DNA of 64,000 nucleotides from JAVVEW01 sp032251045 (GTDB lineage Bacteria > Pseudomonadota > Gammaproteobacteria > Methylococcales > Methylomonadaceae): the NCBI GenBank assembly GCA_032251045.1, contig JAVVEW010000001.1, positions 1 through 64,000 on the forward strand, in the 5' to 3' direction. The notes beneath the pieces are model-generated. The model was not told the DNA's origin, did no database searches, and worked only from the letters and a program-made list of their open reading frames with translations. Both the position numbers and the translations under genes were made by a program. Below, in pieces: positions 38,957 to 46,999 of the stretch (positions are counted from its first letter, which is position 1; each line of letters opens with the position of its first letter).

Positions 38957-39994
38957 TTAAGCATTGTTAAGTTGCCAGTTAAGCGTTTGTCCAGCGCCCA
39001 GGGGGACTACCTGCGTGTCGTGCTGGCCGTAGTGTTCTGGAATGGTGTTGGGGGTCAAGGTTAAAGTGATAGTATCGGTATTGCGCGGCAGACGGTAAAA
39101 ATCCGCGCCATGAACGCTGGCGAAGCCTTCTAGTTGTGACAGCGCATGCTGACCGGCAAACGCCTGTGCATACCAGGCCATGGCCTGAGGGGCGCTGAAA
39201 CAGCCGGCGCAGCCACAGGCCGAGTGCTTGTCGGTCAAGCGGTGTGGTGCGCTGTCGGTGCCTAGAAAAAAGCGCGGATTGCCGGAGGTTGCGGCGGCCA
39301 GCAGGGCTTGCTGATGCTGGGCGCGTTTTAATACCGGCAGGCAGTAATAATGAGGCTTAATACCGCCGACCAAAAGGTGGTTGCGATTGAACAGTAAATG
39401 CTGTGGTGTAATGGTTGCGGCAATGGGGCCTTCCGCGTCGCGAATATAGTCGGCGGCTTGCGCGGTGGTGATATGCTCCAGCACTATGCGCAGCTCAGGA
39501 AACTGACGCCGCAAAGGGACGAGTTCGCGCTCGATAAATACGCTTTCCCGGTCAAAAATATCACAGTCAGCATCGGTGACTTCGCCATGAATCAGCAGCG
39601 GCAGGTCGCGTTGCTGCATCCGCTCAAGCAGCGGCCAGATGCGCTTCAACGACCCCACGCCCGCGTCGGAATGGGTGGTGGCACCGGCTGGATAAAGTTT
39701 GACGCCGATGATGTCGGCGTGTTCGGCGGCGCGGTCGATTTCCTGTAAGGGCGTGGATTCGGTCAGATACAACGTCATCAGCGGCGTGAATTTGGCCGCT
39801 GGGGCAATGGCCTTGACCACGCGCTGACGATATGCCAATGCCTGGGCGACTGTAGTGATCGGTGGTTTCAAATTGGGCATGATCACCGCCCGACCAAACT
39901 GACGGGCAGTAAAATTGGCGACGGCGTTGAGCATGGCGCCGTCACGCAAATGCACATGCCAGTCATCCGGGCGGGTTAGGGTTATCGTTTGCAT
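38957..39994 (-). CDS. pyrC: Dihydroorotase
   Basis: 345 residues, class II type as in E. coli (348). Catalyses ring closure of carbamoyl aspartate in pyrimidine synthesis. The metal-binding DDWHVHLRDG is at residues 10-19, GVKLYPAGATTHSD carries the carboxylated lysine, and LLIHGEVTD, RIVLEHITT and FFLGTDSAPH supply the other metal ligands and the catalytic Asp. It ends 3 bases before the multicopper oxidase start, so the two may be cotranscribed, although their functions are unrelated. Confidence 0.97.
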   Translation of the reverse strand: MQTITLTRPDDWHVHLRDGAMLNAVANFTARQFGRAVIMPNLKPPITTVAQALAYRQRVVKAIAPAAKFTPLMTLYLTESTPLQEIDRAAEHADIIGVKLYPAGATTHSDAGVGSLKRIWPLLERMQQRDLPLLIHGEVTDADCDIFDRESVFIERELVPLRRQFPELRIVLEHITTAQAADYIRDAEGPIAATITPQHLLFNRNHLLVGGIKPHYYCLPVLKRAQHQQALLAAATSGNPRFFLGTDSAPHRLTDKHSACGCAGCFSAPQAMAWYAQAFAGQHALSQLEGFASVHGADFYRLPRNTDTITLTLTPNTIPEHYGQHDTQVVPLGAGQTLNWQLNNA

Positions 39995-40080
39995 GGTGAC
40001 TCTATTTTAAGAAAAAGCTTGAAAAAATTATCCCAGGCCTTATTTTAACGGCATTCACACACAACCTTAGAGGAATGATC

Positions 40081-40356
40081 ATGCCTATTTACGAATATCA
40101 ATGCCAGGCTTGCGGTGAGGAGCATGAAGTTTTGCAAAAAATGGCCGATGCGCCGCTGGTGCATTGTCCTGCGTGCTCGGAACCTGAGTTAATCAAAAAA
40201 ATTTCAGCGGCAGGATTTCGCTTGAAAGGCGCAGGCTGGTATGAGACCGATTTCAAAAGCGGCAGCAAGAAAAATGTCGCAGGCTCGGACAGTAAAGCCG
40301 CCGATAGCAGCGCCTCTAAAGGCTGTGGCAGTGGCGCCTGTGCCGCCAACAGCTGA
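40081..40356 (+). CDS. FmdB-family zinc ribbon protein
   Basis: 91 residues from ATG 40081, with AGAGGA 6 bases upstream (an ATG 6 bases earlier is in frame). It opens MPIYEYQCQACGEEHEVLQKM, with the two CxxC pairs of the FmdB/Cxxc_CxxcSSSS zinc ribbon (CQAC and CPAC, then EPELIKKISAAGF). The C-terminal third is low-complexity, rich in Ser, Lys and Ala, and ends in CGSGACAANS. The role of the family is unknown; members are small putative regulators. Confidence 0.92.
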   Translation: MPIYEYQCQACGEEHEVLQKMADAPLVHCPACSEPELIKKISAAGFRLKGAGWYETDFKSGSKKNVAGSDSKAADSSASKGCGSGACAANS

Positions 40357-41073
40357 CCCTTAGTAAGCATCAACAAACCATCGCAGCGCTTGAATGATGC
40401 AGACTGACCGGGTGGCCCCGATTCAGGGGGTAGAGCGCTTTTTCGGCAAGGTTTTAGGTTGATCTTTAGCGCGGCGGTGGGCGATTGAATGCGCGAAATT
40501 CCGGTTCTGTTGTTCAAGATGAGCCAGCTGACGCTGCTGGTTTTATGGTGTCTGGGCAAGGTCGTTTTGCTGTCCCGCAACGGTATGTTCGGATAGAGTT
40601 TGAAAGTGGTGCGTAAAAACCAGAGCGGTCTTGTCAGGGTCATGACACCACTTCCTGAAAAAACATCAGCCACTGACCTTAACACAGCATCCAGTTTTCA
40701 CCCAGACCCAGGCCGTGGATAGCAACGTTTAACTGCCATATTCATCAGTTTAGCGCCATGTTGACAGGTCGCATGGCTAGTTGCGACAAAGCTTGTATAA
40801 GCGCTGCCTGTGCTGACAAAAACGCTTAACCATGCATCGGCCAATCATATTCGGCTAGAATGAAATCAAGCTAAAACGTAACCGTTCATGGGGTTAACCC
40901 TAAAGATACGTTAATTGACAGGATGTTGCGCGGCCAAAAGGCGTATCATTGGCCTCCCCTCTTTTTTCAAAGAGGAGTGAAAGGGATTTTTTCAAGCTGT
41001 GAGCGGTTGCGGCTAAAGCGGCCAAGTCATTGATGTATATAGCCCCTTTCGACTCTCAAGACTCTCACTCCTT
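40357..41073. other. Long intergenic region, no gene supported apart from a repeat
   Basis: 717 bases between the FmdB gene and the PilZ gene. No reading frame has a plausible start and protein-like composition; a 195-codon frame on the minus strand overlaps the FmdB gene and looks accidental. The only structure found is the family B repeat at 40878-41010. Confidence 0.6.
40878..41010 (+). repeat. Family B MITE-like repeat, copy 3
   Basis: Left end gtaaccgttcat, then ggggttaaccctaaagatacg and tcaagctgtgagcggttgc at the right end. Terminal repeats match those of copy 2. The flanks gctaaaac (40870-40877) and gctaaagc (41012-41019) differ at one base, suggesting an old target-site duplication. 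The internal hairpin (cccctctttt, aaagaggag) is shorter than in copy 2. Confidence 0.75.
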
Positions 41074-41355
41074 ATGAATGACATTGTAGACAAGCGTACC
41101 TCACCACGTCTGACGCATATTGCACCGATTGCCGTATTTTGGCCTACCGGTGAGCGCCGAGAACTCAAGCTGCATGATTTTTCCGATGGCGGTCTCTTTA
41201 TTGAATGCAGCGACGCCGATATGCCCAAGCAGGGTATGCAGCTGAAAGTGCAGAGCCTGGAACTGGACGTTGCGCCAGTGTTGCCGGTTATGGTGATGCG
41301 TATTATCCCCGGGCAAGGTTTTGGTGCGCGTTTTGTTGCCGAGGATGAGACTTGA
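41074..41355 (+). CDS. PilZ-domain protein
   Basis: 93 residues. A single PilZ domain, which binds cyclic di-GMP: the arginine-rich opening KRTSPRL is followed by LHDFSDGGLFIEC, matching the RxxxR and (D/N)xSxxG ligand motifs except that the first motif is short here (R8xxxR12). LKVQSLELDV and GQGFGARFVAEDE complete the barrel. It could report cyclic di-GMP levels set by the HD-GYP protein at 3765 or other enzymes. No other gene shares its transcript. Confidence 0.88.
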   Translation: MNDIVDKRTSPRLTHIAPIAVFWPTGERRELKLHDFSDGGLFIECSDADMPKQGMQLKVQSLELDVAPVLPVMVMRIIPGQGFGARFVAEDET

Positions 41356-41380
41356 ATTAAGCGCTTAACCGGCTTCAATC

Positions 41381-41545
41381 GTAACCATTCACAGCGATAA
41401 AAAATCCCCTCACTATCTTTCTGCGCAAGAAGTTGTCGTAAAAGTGAAAATGTAGCCCGTATGAAGCAGAGCGGAATACAGGCGCAGCATCGCTTGAAAT
41501 ATCCTGAGTGCGTACTATGCTTTATCCGGGCTATGATGGGCATGG
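41381..41545 (-). repeat. Family B end joined to family C repeat, copy 3
   Basis: gtaaccattcacagcg with aaaaaatcccctcac (41381-41415) is the reverse complement of a family B right end. From 41435 a C element follows (gtcgtaaaagtgaaaatgtagcccg, here split as gtcgtaaaag and atgtagcccg, then agcagagcgg and ttatccgggctatg). Its right terminal repeat is not clear. The rest of 41356-41730 holds nothing I can support. Confidence 0.7.
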
Positions 41546-41730
41546 CGCAGTCAGCGACGAGGCTGTAGGATGTTAGTGGGACGCTTTGATCTTAAAAAGG
41601 CAATATTTTCCCAGAGCATGGCCATGTCAATGTCCAACTGTAAGCCAATGACCTTTATCCCGACATGACGGTCGTGTTAAAGCGATAGTAAAGGCACAAT
41701 CGTGCAACATCCTGCGGGGTTGTTTGCGGT

Positions 41731-42948
41731 ATGCGACTTGGCAAGTCTCGCGAGCCGATGGTGATGGTGTCAAAGTTGATGCAAAAGATTGTTTTCAATA
41801 CTCTTAGAAAACGAACCGTTCATCGTATCGTCGCCGTGCTGATGGTTTTGCTGCTATCGTTGCTGAGCGAACTGGTGTGGGGGCTGTACGAACGCCAGGT
41901 GCAACTGCGCAGTGTCAGTGAGGTCGTCTCCCACGCCAGCCTGTTGCGCGCCCGCATCGAGCGAGAACTGAACAGTTTGTTGTTTCTCAGCAGTGGACTT
42001 AGCAGCTACCTGAAGGTGCGCCACGATAGCCTGGATGACACCGAAGTGCTGGACATTTTGCATACGCTCTATCAAAACAGCCGTTATGTGCGCAATTTTG
42101 GCATCGCCATTGGTTATCGCCTGACCTATGTTTATCCCAACGAACAGAACGCGCAGGCTATGGGTTTGGATTACCGGGATATTCCCGAGCAATGGCCGGT
42201 TATCGAGGCGATTGTCAAGCGCGGTGAGGCGGTGCTGGATGGGCCTGTCAACCTGGTGCAGGGAGGCGGCGGCCTGATTTACCGTATGCCGATCTATATC
42301 GAAGGGCGCTATTGGGGCTTGTTATCCACGGTGCTTAACCAGGATCAATTGGTTAAGGCCCTCTTTACGGCCGAAGCTACGCAGTCTTTCAAGTTCGCAG
42401 TAGGCGCTCAATCCGTGCATGATCTTAAGCCTAAGCCGGTTTATGGTGATCCGACATTGTTTGACAAGACGGATGTCATCCTTCAGCGCGTTGAGGTGCC
42501 CGGCGGCCAGTGGCTGCTGGCGGTTGAGCCGGCCCAGACGCATTTGCACTCAGAAGGCGCCCTGGCGCTGCGGGCGCTGGGTTTTATTCTGGCGCTGGTG
42601 ATGGCCTGGTTGATCTATGCCCTGCTGCGCAGTCATGCACAGTTGCACAAGATGGCCTTGTATGATGGTTTGACCGGCTTACCCAATCGGCGCTTGCTGG
42701 AGGTTCGTCACGAGCAACTGCTCACCCGGATAAAGCGCCAACCGAACCAAAAGCACGCGCTGCTTTTTCTCGATCTGGATGGCTTCAAGGCCATCAATGA
42801 CCATGCCGGCCACAAGGCCGGCGATGCGATTTTACAGGAAACCGCCAAGCGTATTCAGACGCTGATTAGACATAACGATGCGGTTTTTTATAATTTGGAA
42901 CAGAGAGAGACCACCTATGACCGATTGGACTTCCGGCTATGTGGCTGA
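41731..42948 (+). pseudogene. Diguanylate cyclase truncated before the GGDEF motif
   Basis: 405 codons. A membrane span (VLMVLLLSLLSELVWGLYE), a periplasmic CHASE-type sensor domain (RNFGIAIGYRLTYVYP, PIYIEGRYWGLLSTVL) and a second span (ALRALGFILALVMAWLIYALL) are intact. A GGDEF domain then starts (ALYDGLTGLPNRRLLEVR, FLDLDGFKAINDHAGHKAGDAIL) but stops at LIRHNDAV, just where RLGGDEF should follow. The last 20 codons ([14 protein letters not shown]) read through the ribosome site and start of the next gene in another frame. The catalytic motif is absent, so the protein cannot make cyclic di-GMP. The start at 41731 or 41758 is uncertain. Confidence 0.85.
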
Positions 42949-44473
42949 TATTGGCTACACCTATGGCTACTATACCGAACTCAATCCACTGCGTGTGCGT
43001 CTGGCGTTTTTGAACGCCGGCCTCGTGCCCCCGGAAGTTGGTAACGCTTGCGAGCTTGGCTTTGGTCAGGGCATGAGTGCCAATCTGCATGCTGCGGCCA
43101 GTGTTACACACTGGCACGGTACCGACTTTAATCCCGCTCAGGCCGCCTTCGCCCAGGAGCTTGCCTCTGCCTCAGGCGCCAACGCTCAGTTGTTCGACGA
43201 AGCCTTTGAGGCCTTTTGCGCCCGCACCGACTTGCCTGAATTCGACTACATCGGCCTGCACGGCATCTGGAGCTGGATCAGTGATGAGAACCGTGCTGTC
43301 ATCGTTGATTTTATCCGCCGCAAACTCAAAGTAGGCGGAGTGCTCTATATCAGCTATAACACCCAGCCTGGCTGGGCCGCCATGGTACCTATGCGCGACC
43401 TGCTTACCGAACATGCCGAGGTACTCGGTGCGGACGGTGCCGGCATTGTCAGTCGCATCGATGCCGCGTTATCGTTCGTTGACCAATTGCTGGCTGCCAA
43501 CCCGGCCTATGCTCGCGCCAACCCGCAGGTGGCCGAACGCATTCAGAAAATCAAGGAGCAAAATCGTCATTATGTCGCCCATGAATACTTCAACCGCGAC
43601 TGGCAACCGATGGCGTTTGCCCGGATGGCGCAATGGTTGGAGCCGGCCAAGCTGCAATGGGCTTGTTCGGCCAACTATCTCGATACCATCGACGCGGTGA
43701 ACCTGACTGCCGAACAGCAAACCTTGCTGGCCAGCATCCCGGATGTCATGTTCCGCCAGACCACGCGGGATTTCTGCGTCAATCAGCAATTCCGTAAGGA
43801 TTACTGGGTCAAAGGTGCTCGTACGCTGTCCACGCTGGAGCAAGCCGAAGCTTTGCGCGCCCAGCGCATTGTGCTTGCCCTGCCCAGGGCCGATGTCAGT
43901 CTCAAGGTCACCGGCAGCCTTGGCGAAGCCGCCTTGCAGGAGGCGGTTTATGCCCCGCTGCTTGATCTACTTGCCGACCACAAAGCCAAAACGCTAGGCC
44001 AGATTGAAAACGCGCTTAAAGCCAGTCATGGTGGACAAAGCATCGGCTTCGCCCAGCTTTTGCAAGCGATCATGGTGCTGGCTGCCACCGGCGCTGTGCT
44101 CCCAGTACAGGAAGAGGCGGCCATCCAGAAAGCCAAAAAGCCCGCAGAACGCATCAACATTCACTTGATGCACAAGGCTCGCAGTAGCAACGAATTGACT
44201 TACCTGGCCAGCCCGGTAACCGGTGGCGGCATCGCCGTGCCTCGCTTCCAGCAGCTGTTCCTGTTGGCCCGCAGCCAAGGTCATAAACACCCCGCAGACT
44301 GGGCGCGTTTCGTCTGGCAATTGCTTGAGATGCAGGGTCAGCGTTTGCTGAAGGAAGGTCAGGCGCTGGAGACGGCGGAGGACAATGTTGCCGAACTAGG
44401 TCGGCAGGCTAACGCCTTTGCCGAGACGCAACTGCCTATTTTGAAGGCTTTACAGATTACAGGCGGGTGGTAA
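42917..44473 (+). CDS. SAM-dependent methyltransferase with regulatory domain
   Basis: 518 residues from ATG 42917, preceded by an AGAGAGA ribosome site. The N-terminal half is a class I SAM methyltransferase: [15 protein letters not shown] is the SAM-binding motif [11 protein letters not shown] motif II, and [14 protein letters not shown] the next strand. The C-terminal half fits the methyltransferase regulatory domain (PF10119-like): [17 protein letters not shown] and [22 protein letters not shown]. Such proteins often lie near surface polysaccharide genes; here none is nearby. It begins inside the tail of a truncated diguanylate cyclase and ends before an IS605 relic, and its richer use of GC-ending codons suggests transfer. 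The target is unknown. Confidence 0.88.
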   Translation: MTDWTSGYVADIGYTYGYYTELNPLRVRLAFLNAGLVPPEVGNACELGFGQGMSANLHAAASVTHWHGTDFNPAQAAFAQELASASGANAQLFDEAFEAFCARTDLPEFDYIGLHGIWSWISDENRAVIVDFIRRKLKVGGVLYISYNTQPGWAAMVPMRDLLTEHAEVLGADGAGIVSRIDAALSFVDQLLAANPAYARANPQVAERIQKIKEQNRHYVAHEYFNRDWQPMAFARMAQWLEPAKLQWACSANYLDTIDAVNLTAEQQTLLASIPDVMFRQTTRDFCVNQQFRKDYWVKGARTLSTLEQAEALRAQRIVLALPRADVSLKVTGSLGEAALQEAVYAPLLDLLADHKAKTLGQIENALKASHGGQSIGFAQLLQAIMVLAATGAVLPVQEEAAIQKAKKPAERINIHLMHKARSSNELTYLASPVTGGGIAVPRFQQLFLLARSQGHKHPADWARFVWQLLEMQGQRLLKEGQALETAEDNVAELGRQANAFAETQLPILKALQITGGW

Positions 44474-44582
44474 GGGCTTTAAGGCTATGTTTGCAGTGAG
44501 CATGGATGCTGCCAAGCTGTATTATGCAACGCTCAATCAGCTATAGTTCGTAATAGCCGTTCAGGGCGGGGAAGGATAGCGC

Positions 44583-44601
44583 GGACGGCGAATAGCCGTC
44601 C
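44583..44601. repeat. Subterminal hairpin of the IS605-type relic
   Basis: ggacggc, five loop bases, gccgtcc: a perfect 7 bp stem placed 11 bases from the stop codon of the tnpA remnant. Single-strand transposons of the IS200/IS605 group carry such hairpins near their ends for TnpA binding. Confidence 0.65.
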
Positions 44602-44612
44602 TTATTTGGATT

Positions 44613-44756
44613 TTAGTGCGTTGTCTGCTGTTGCTCGATGTATTGCCTGACAAGCTCGATAGGCGCACCACCACAACTTCCGGTAAAGTAGCTGGGCGAC
44701 CACAAAGCGCCACCCCATAGTTTCTTGCGAACGCTCGGGTAATTCTTTTTTCGAAG
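44613..44756 (-). pseudogene. IS200/IS605 TnpA transposase, C-terminal remnant
   Basis: 47 codons ending in TAA. LRKKNYPSVRKKLWGG, ALWSPSYFTGSCGGAP and IELVRQYIEQQ match the end of the Y1 (HUH) transposase TnpA. The catalytic histidine pair is missing and the tyrosine helix lies mostly within the kept part. Upstream the reading continues into the antisense of the tnpB remnant, so the join is an internal deletion. Confidence 0.85.
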
Positions 44757-44908
44757 TGTTAAGGGCGGGACACGCCCGGTTAGCTTGTGCAGAGACTTCG
44801 CCCGGCTGTTGGGGCGTCGGGCCAAGAACCCACCGACGCGACTCAAGCAACATGAGCTGCTTGAGCGCCGTAGGAATCTCAGGCCTGAAGGCCTTGGAGC
44901 GTCACTGA
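44756..44908 (+). pseudogene. IS605 TnpB nuclease, C-terminal remnant
   Basis: About 50 codons. VLRAGHARLACA is the segment just after the zinc ribbon of TnpB, and a tail (LSAVGISGLKALERH) leads to the TGA at 44906. It meets the divergent tnpA remnant at the same base, so the middle of the element is gone and the two outer ends are joined. The region downstream is where a guide (omega) RNA would be encoded in an intact element. Confidence 0.78.
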
Positions 44909-44919
44909 CTTTCAGGACG

Positions 44920-46554
44920 TTAATACAAAGGTTCCTGATAGAACATTAAAATCATGCCGATTTGCAGCATGGCGATACCCGCAATGATACCGGCAATGCG
45001 TTGTTGCGCAGGATCGGAGAGCTTCAGTTCTAACCAGCGGGCGCAGGCCAGAATGATGGCAAAGAAGCCCATTAACGTGTGCCCGGCCTGAATCAAAAAC
45101 GCGGTTTTAGGCTGAAAGCCGACATGCGAGTGGGTCAGTAACATCAAGCCGCCAAAAGCCGCCAGAAATGGAAACAGGTAAATCAGTTTGGGGTTGGCCT
45201 GTTGCTGCGACCTTGCGCGATATTCCATCACCCCCATGAAAAAGGCTAGTAAGGTGGCAATGCGGTGCTGCAAAATTTCGCCGCTGTTCAAGGTACTTTC
45301 CCAAAAGCCAATGGGGCCCATGGGCCAGGTTTCCGGGTCGCTGCGAATAAATAAAAATAAGCCTAAGGCGGCCAGTACCAGTGGCCAGCGCGGACTGAGC
45401 GAATTGGTGCGGAAATAGCCCGCCAGTGATAACAGTGCCGCAGCGGCTACGAAAATACCCGCCATGTTGTGGTTGTAGTCTGACCAGTCGGTCATGGCGC
45501 GTGAGGGTACCTGGCCGATAATCGCGGTGCGGCCAGCCTCGCCTGCCATCAGCTCTTCATGGGTGGGGGAGATGACCATGGGGACACGCGGTTTGAAAGT
45601 GGCGATGACTTCCTGCCAGCTGGCCGTGGTGTCGGGGATGTCGATAGCGGGCGGTTGCGTGGCCAGGCTGACGGCGGTAAACACCAGGCTGACCAGCACG
45701 AAAGTTTCTGCCTGAATGAAGTTGGGCACTTCGCGGAAGGCCAGGGTGCTGCGTTGCTGTTGAAAAAATTCCAGTGTGCCTTTGCGATTCAGATAGGCCA
45801 TGGCCAGTGCCAGACCCAGCAGCATCAATTTCACCATCAGCAGGTTGCCATAACCACTACCGATCAGGCCGTTGATGGAGTCAATGAAGTTGATGGCCAT
45901 GGGCAGTCCGGTCAGCGCCAATACGGCGACGGCGGTCAGGCCCACTTTGGAGAATTGCCGCAATACGGCGGGCCATAAGGTAAAGGCTGCTTGCCCTTGG
46001 CGGTGTGTGTGCCATACCACTAATAACTGAAAAATACCACCCACCCAACAGGCTGCGGCAACTTGATGAATCACCGTGGAGGTCATCAGCAGCAGCCGAT
46101 AATCGAAACGCCCCGCGCCATGCGTTAACCATGCGCCCGCGATGATAATAGGAACCGCACCCCATGCGGCGGTTTTCCAAAGCTCATGCGATTGGGGGTT
46201 GTCGGTCAGGCGCAATTTGATGAAATAGGCCAGCACGATCACCAGCAGCAGGCGTGCAAGACCGGCCTGGAATTGCAAGGTTCCGGCAAAAGCCGGGAAG
46301 GGCCATTGCTGCAAGGTGGCCGCCATCAGCCAGACTTTCAGAAGCAGCGCAAATGCTTGGGTGATGGCCAGCCCTATCGTGCCGTAATAAATGAGCTGGG
46401 TGGTATTGTCGAGTAATGCTTTTGAGTAGTGATGTGTGGTTTGCCAGGGGCGCAAAATGGTATGTACCCAGATCAGGCCGCCAATCAAGGCACAAAACAT
46501 GACAAAATCGACACCGCCGATTAACGAGTCGAGAAAATCCGCCAATCCTTCCAT
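44920..46554 (-). CDS. copD: CopD-family copper resistance membrane protein
   Basis: 544 residues with about a dozen hydrophobic stretches. The N-terminal half is the CopD domain: LIWVHTILRPW, HGAGRFDYRLLLMTSTVIHQVAAACWVGGIFQLLVVW and FSKVGLTAVAVLALTGLP. The C-terminal half is a second, less conserved membrane part (GVMEYRARSQQQANPKLIYLFPFLAAFGGLMLLTHSHVGF). CopD acts with periplasmic CopC in copper uptake or resistance. It follows copC by 14 bases, and hpnN lies upstream on the same strand. In methanotrophs copper supply supports particulate methane monooxygenase; this link is inference. Confidence 0.92.
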   Translation of the reverse strand: MEGLADFLDSLIGGVDFVMFCALIGGLIWVHTILRPWQTTHHYSKALLDNTTQLIYYGTIGLAITQAFALLLKVWLMAATLQQWPFPAFAGTLQFQAGLARLLLVIVLAYFIKLRLTDNPQSHELWKTAAWGAVPIIIAGAWLTHGAGRFDYRLLLMTSTVIHQVAAACWVGGIFQLLVVWHTHRQGQAAFTLWPAVLRQFSKVGLTAVAVLALTGLPMAINFIDSINGLIGSGYGNLLMVKLMLLGLALAMAYLNRKGTLEFFQQQRSTLAFREVPNFIQAETFVLVSLVFTAVSLATQPPAIDIPDTTASWQEVIATFKPRVPMVISPTHEELMAGEAGRTAIIGQVPSRAMTDWSDYNHNMAGIFVAAAALLSLAGYFRTNSLSPRWPLVLAALGLFLFIRSDPETWPMGPIGFWESTLNSGEILQHRIATLLAFFMGVMEYRARSQQQANPKLIYLFPFLAAFGGLMLLTHSHVGFQPKTAFLIQAGHTLMGFFAIILACARWLELKLSDPAQQRIAGIIAGIAMLQIGMILMFYQEPLY

Positions 46555-46568
46555 TATTTACTCCAGGG

Positions 46569-46928
46569 TTAGTCAACCACAAAAAAACGAATCAGGTCTT
46601 CGGTCAGATGACCGTCGGCGGCAAATACTTTGAGTTGAATGGCGTGTTCGCCGGTGAGCAGAGGCGGTAGGTTGACGATTACCTGACCTTGTTTCGGGCC
46701 TGGGGCGATGTCCAGCCGCTCTCTCAGGTCGCCTTTTTTCACCAGGTCAAAATGCGATAGCGCCAGTTCGACTTGCGAGTTAAAGGTCAGCGTGATTTTT
46801 TTGGCCTGACCGGCTTGAACCGGATCAATTTTCAGGGTGTTGTCGGTGACCACAGCATGTGCCCAGATGGCGCCTGGGATAACGTTCAGCAGTAATAACA
46901 GCCAGGAAAGTCGTGCGAGATTGGACAT
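46569..46928 (-). CDS. copC: CopC-domain periplasmic copper protein
   Basis: 119 residues from ATG 46928, which has GAGG 7 bases upstream; the frame is open 20 codons further up. A signal peptide (LSWLLLLLNVIPGAIWA) is cut before H24, so histidine becomes the N terminus as in the CopC copper site. The beta-sandwich with ITLTFNSQVELALSHFDLV and the C-terminal FAADGHLTEDLIRFFV (second His and Asp ligands) matches CopC. No methionine-rich loop for Cu(I) is seen. Forms a unit with copD. Confidence 0.93.
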   Translation of the reverse strand: MSNLARLSWLLLLLNVIPGAIWAHAVVTDNTLKIDPVQAGQAKKITLTFNSQVELALSHFDLVKKGDLRERLDIAPGPKQGQVIVNLPPLLTGEHAIQLKVFAADGHLTEDLIRFFVVD

Positions 46929-46999
46929 AAGAGGGCCTCGTTTAGGTTGTCGGTACGCAAAAAAGGGTGAGTCGGTTAAAGGTGGCATCGGCCAGGTTC

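Noticed and set aside
40098..40685. A 195-codon frame on the minus strand
   Set aside because: It overlaps the FmdB gene on the other strand, has no ribosome site and has low-quality composition.
44540..44582. aatagccgttcagggcggg read as another family B copy
   Set aside because: Only about 12 bases match the terminal repeat, with nothing further inside; more likely part of the IS605 relic end.
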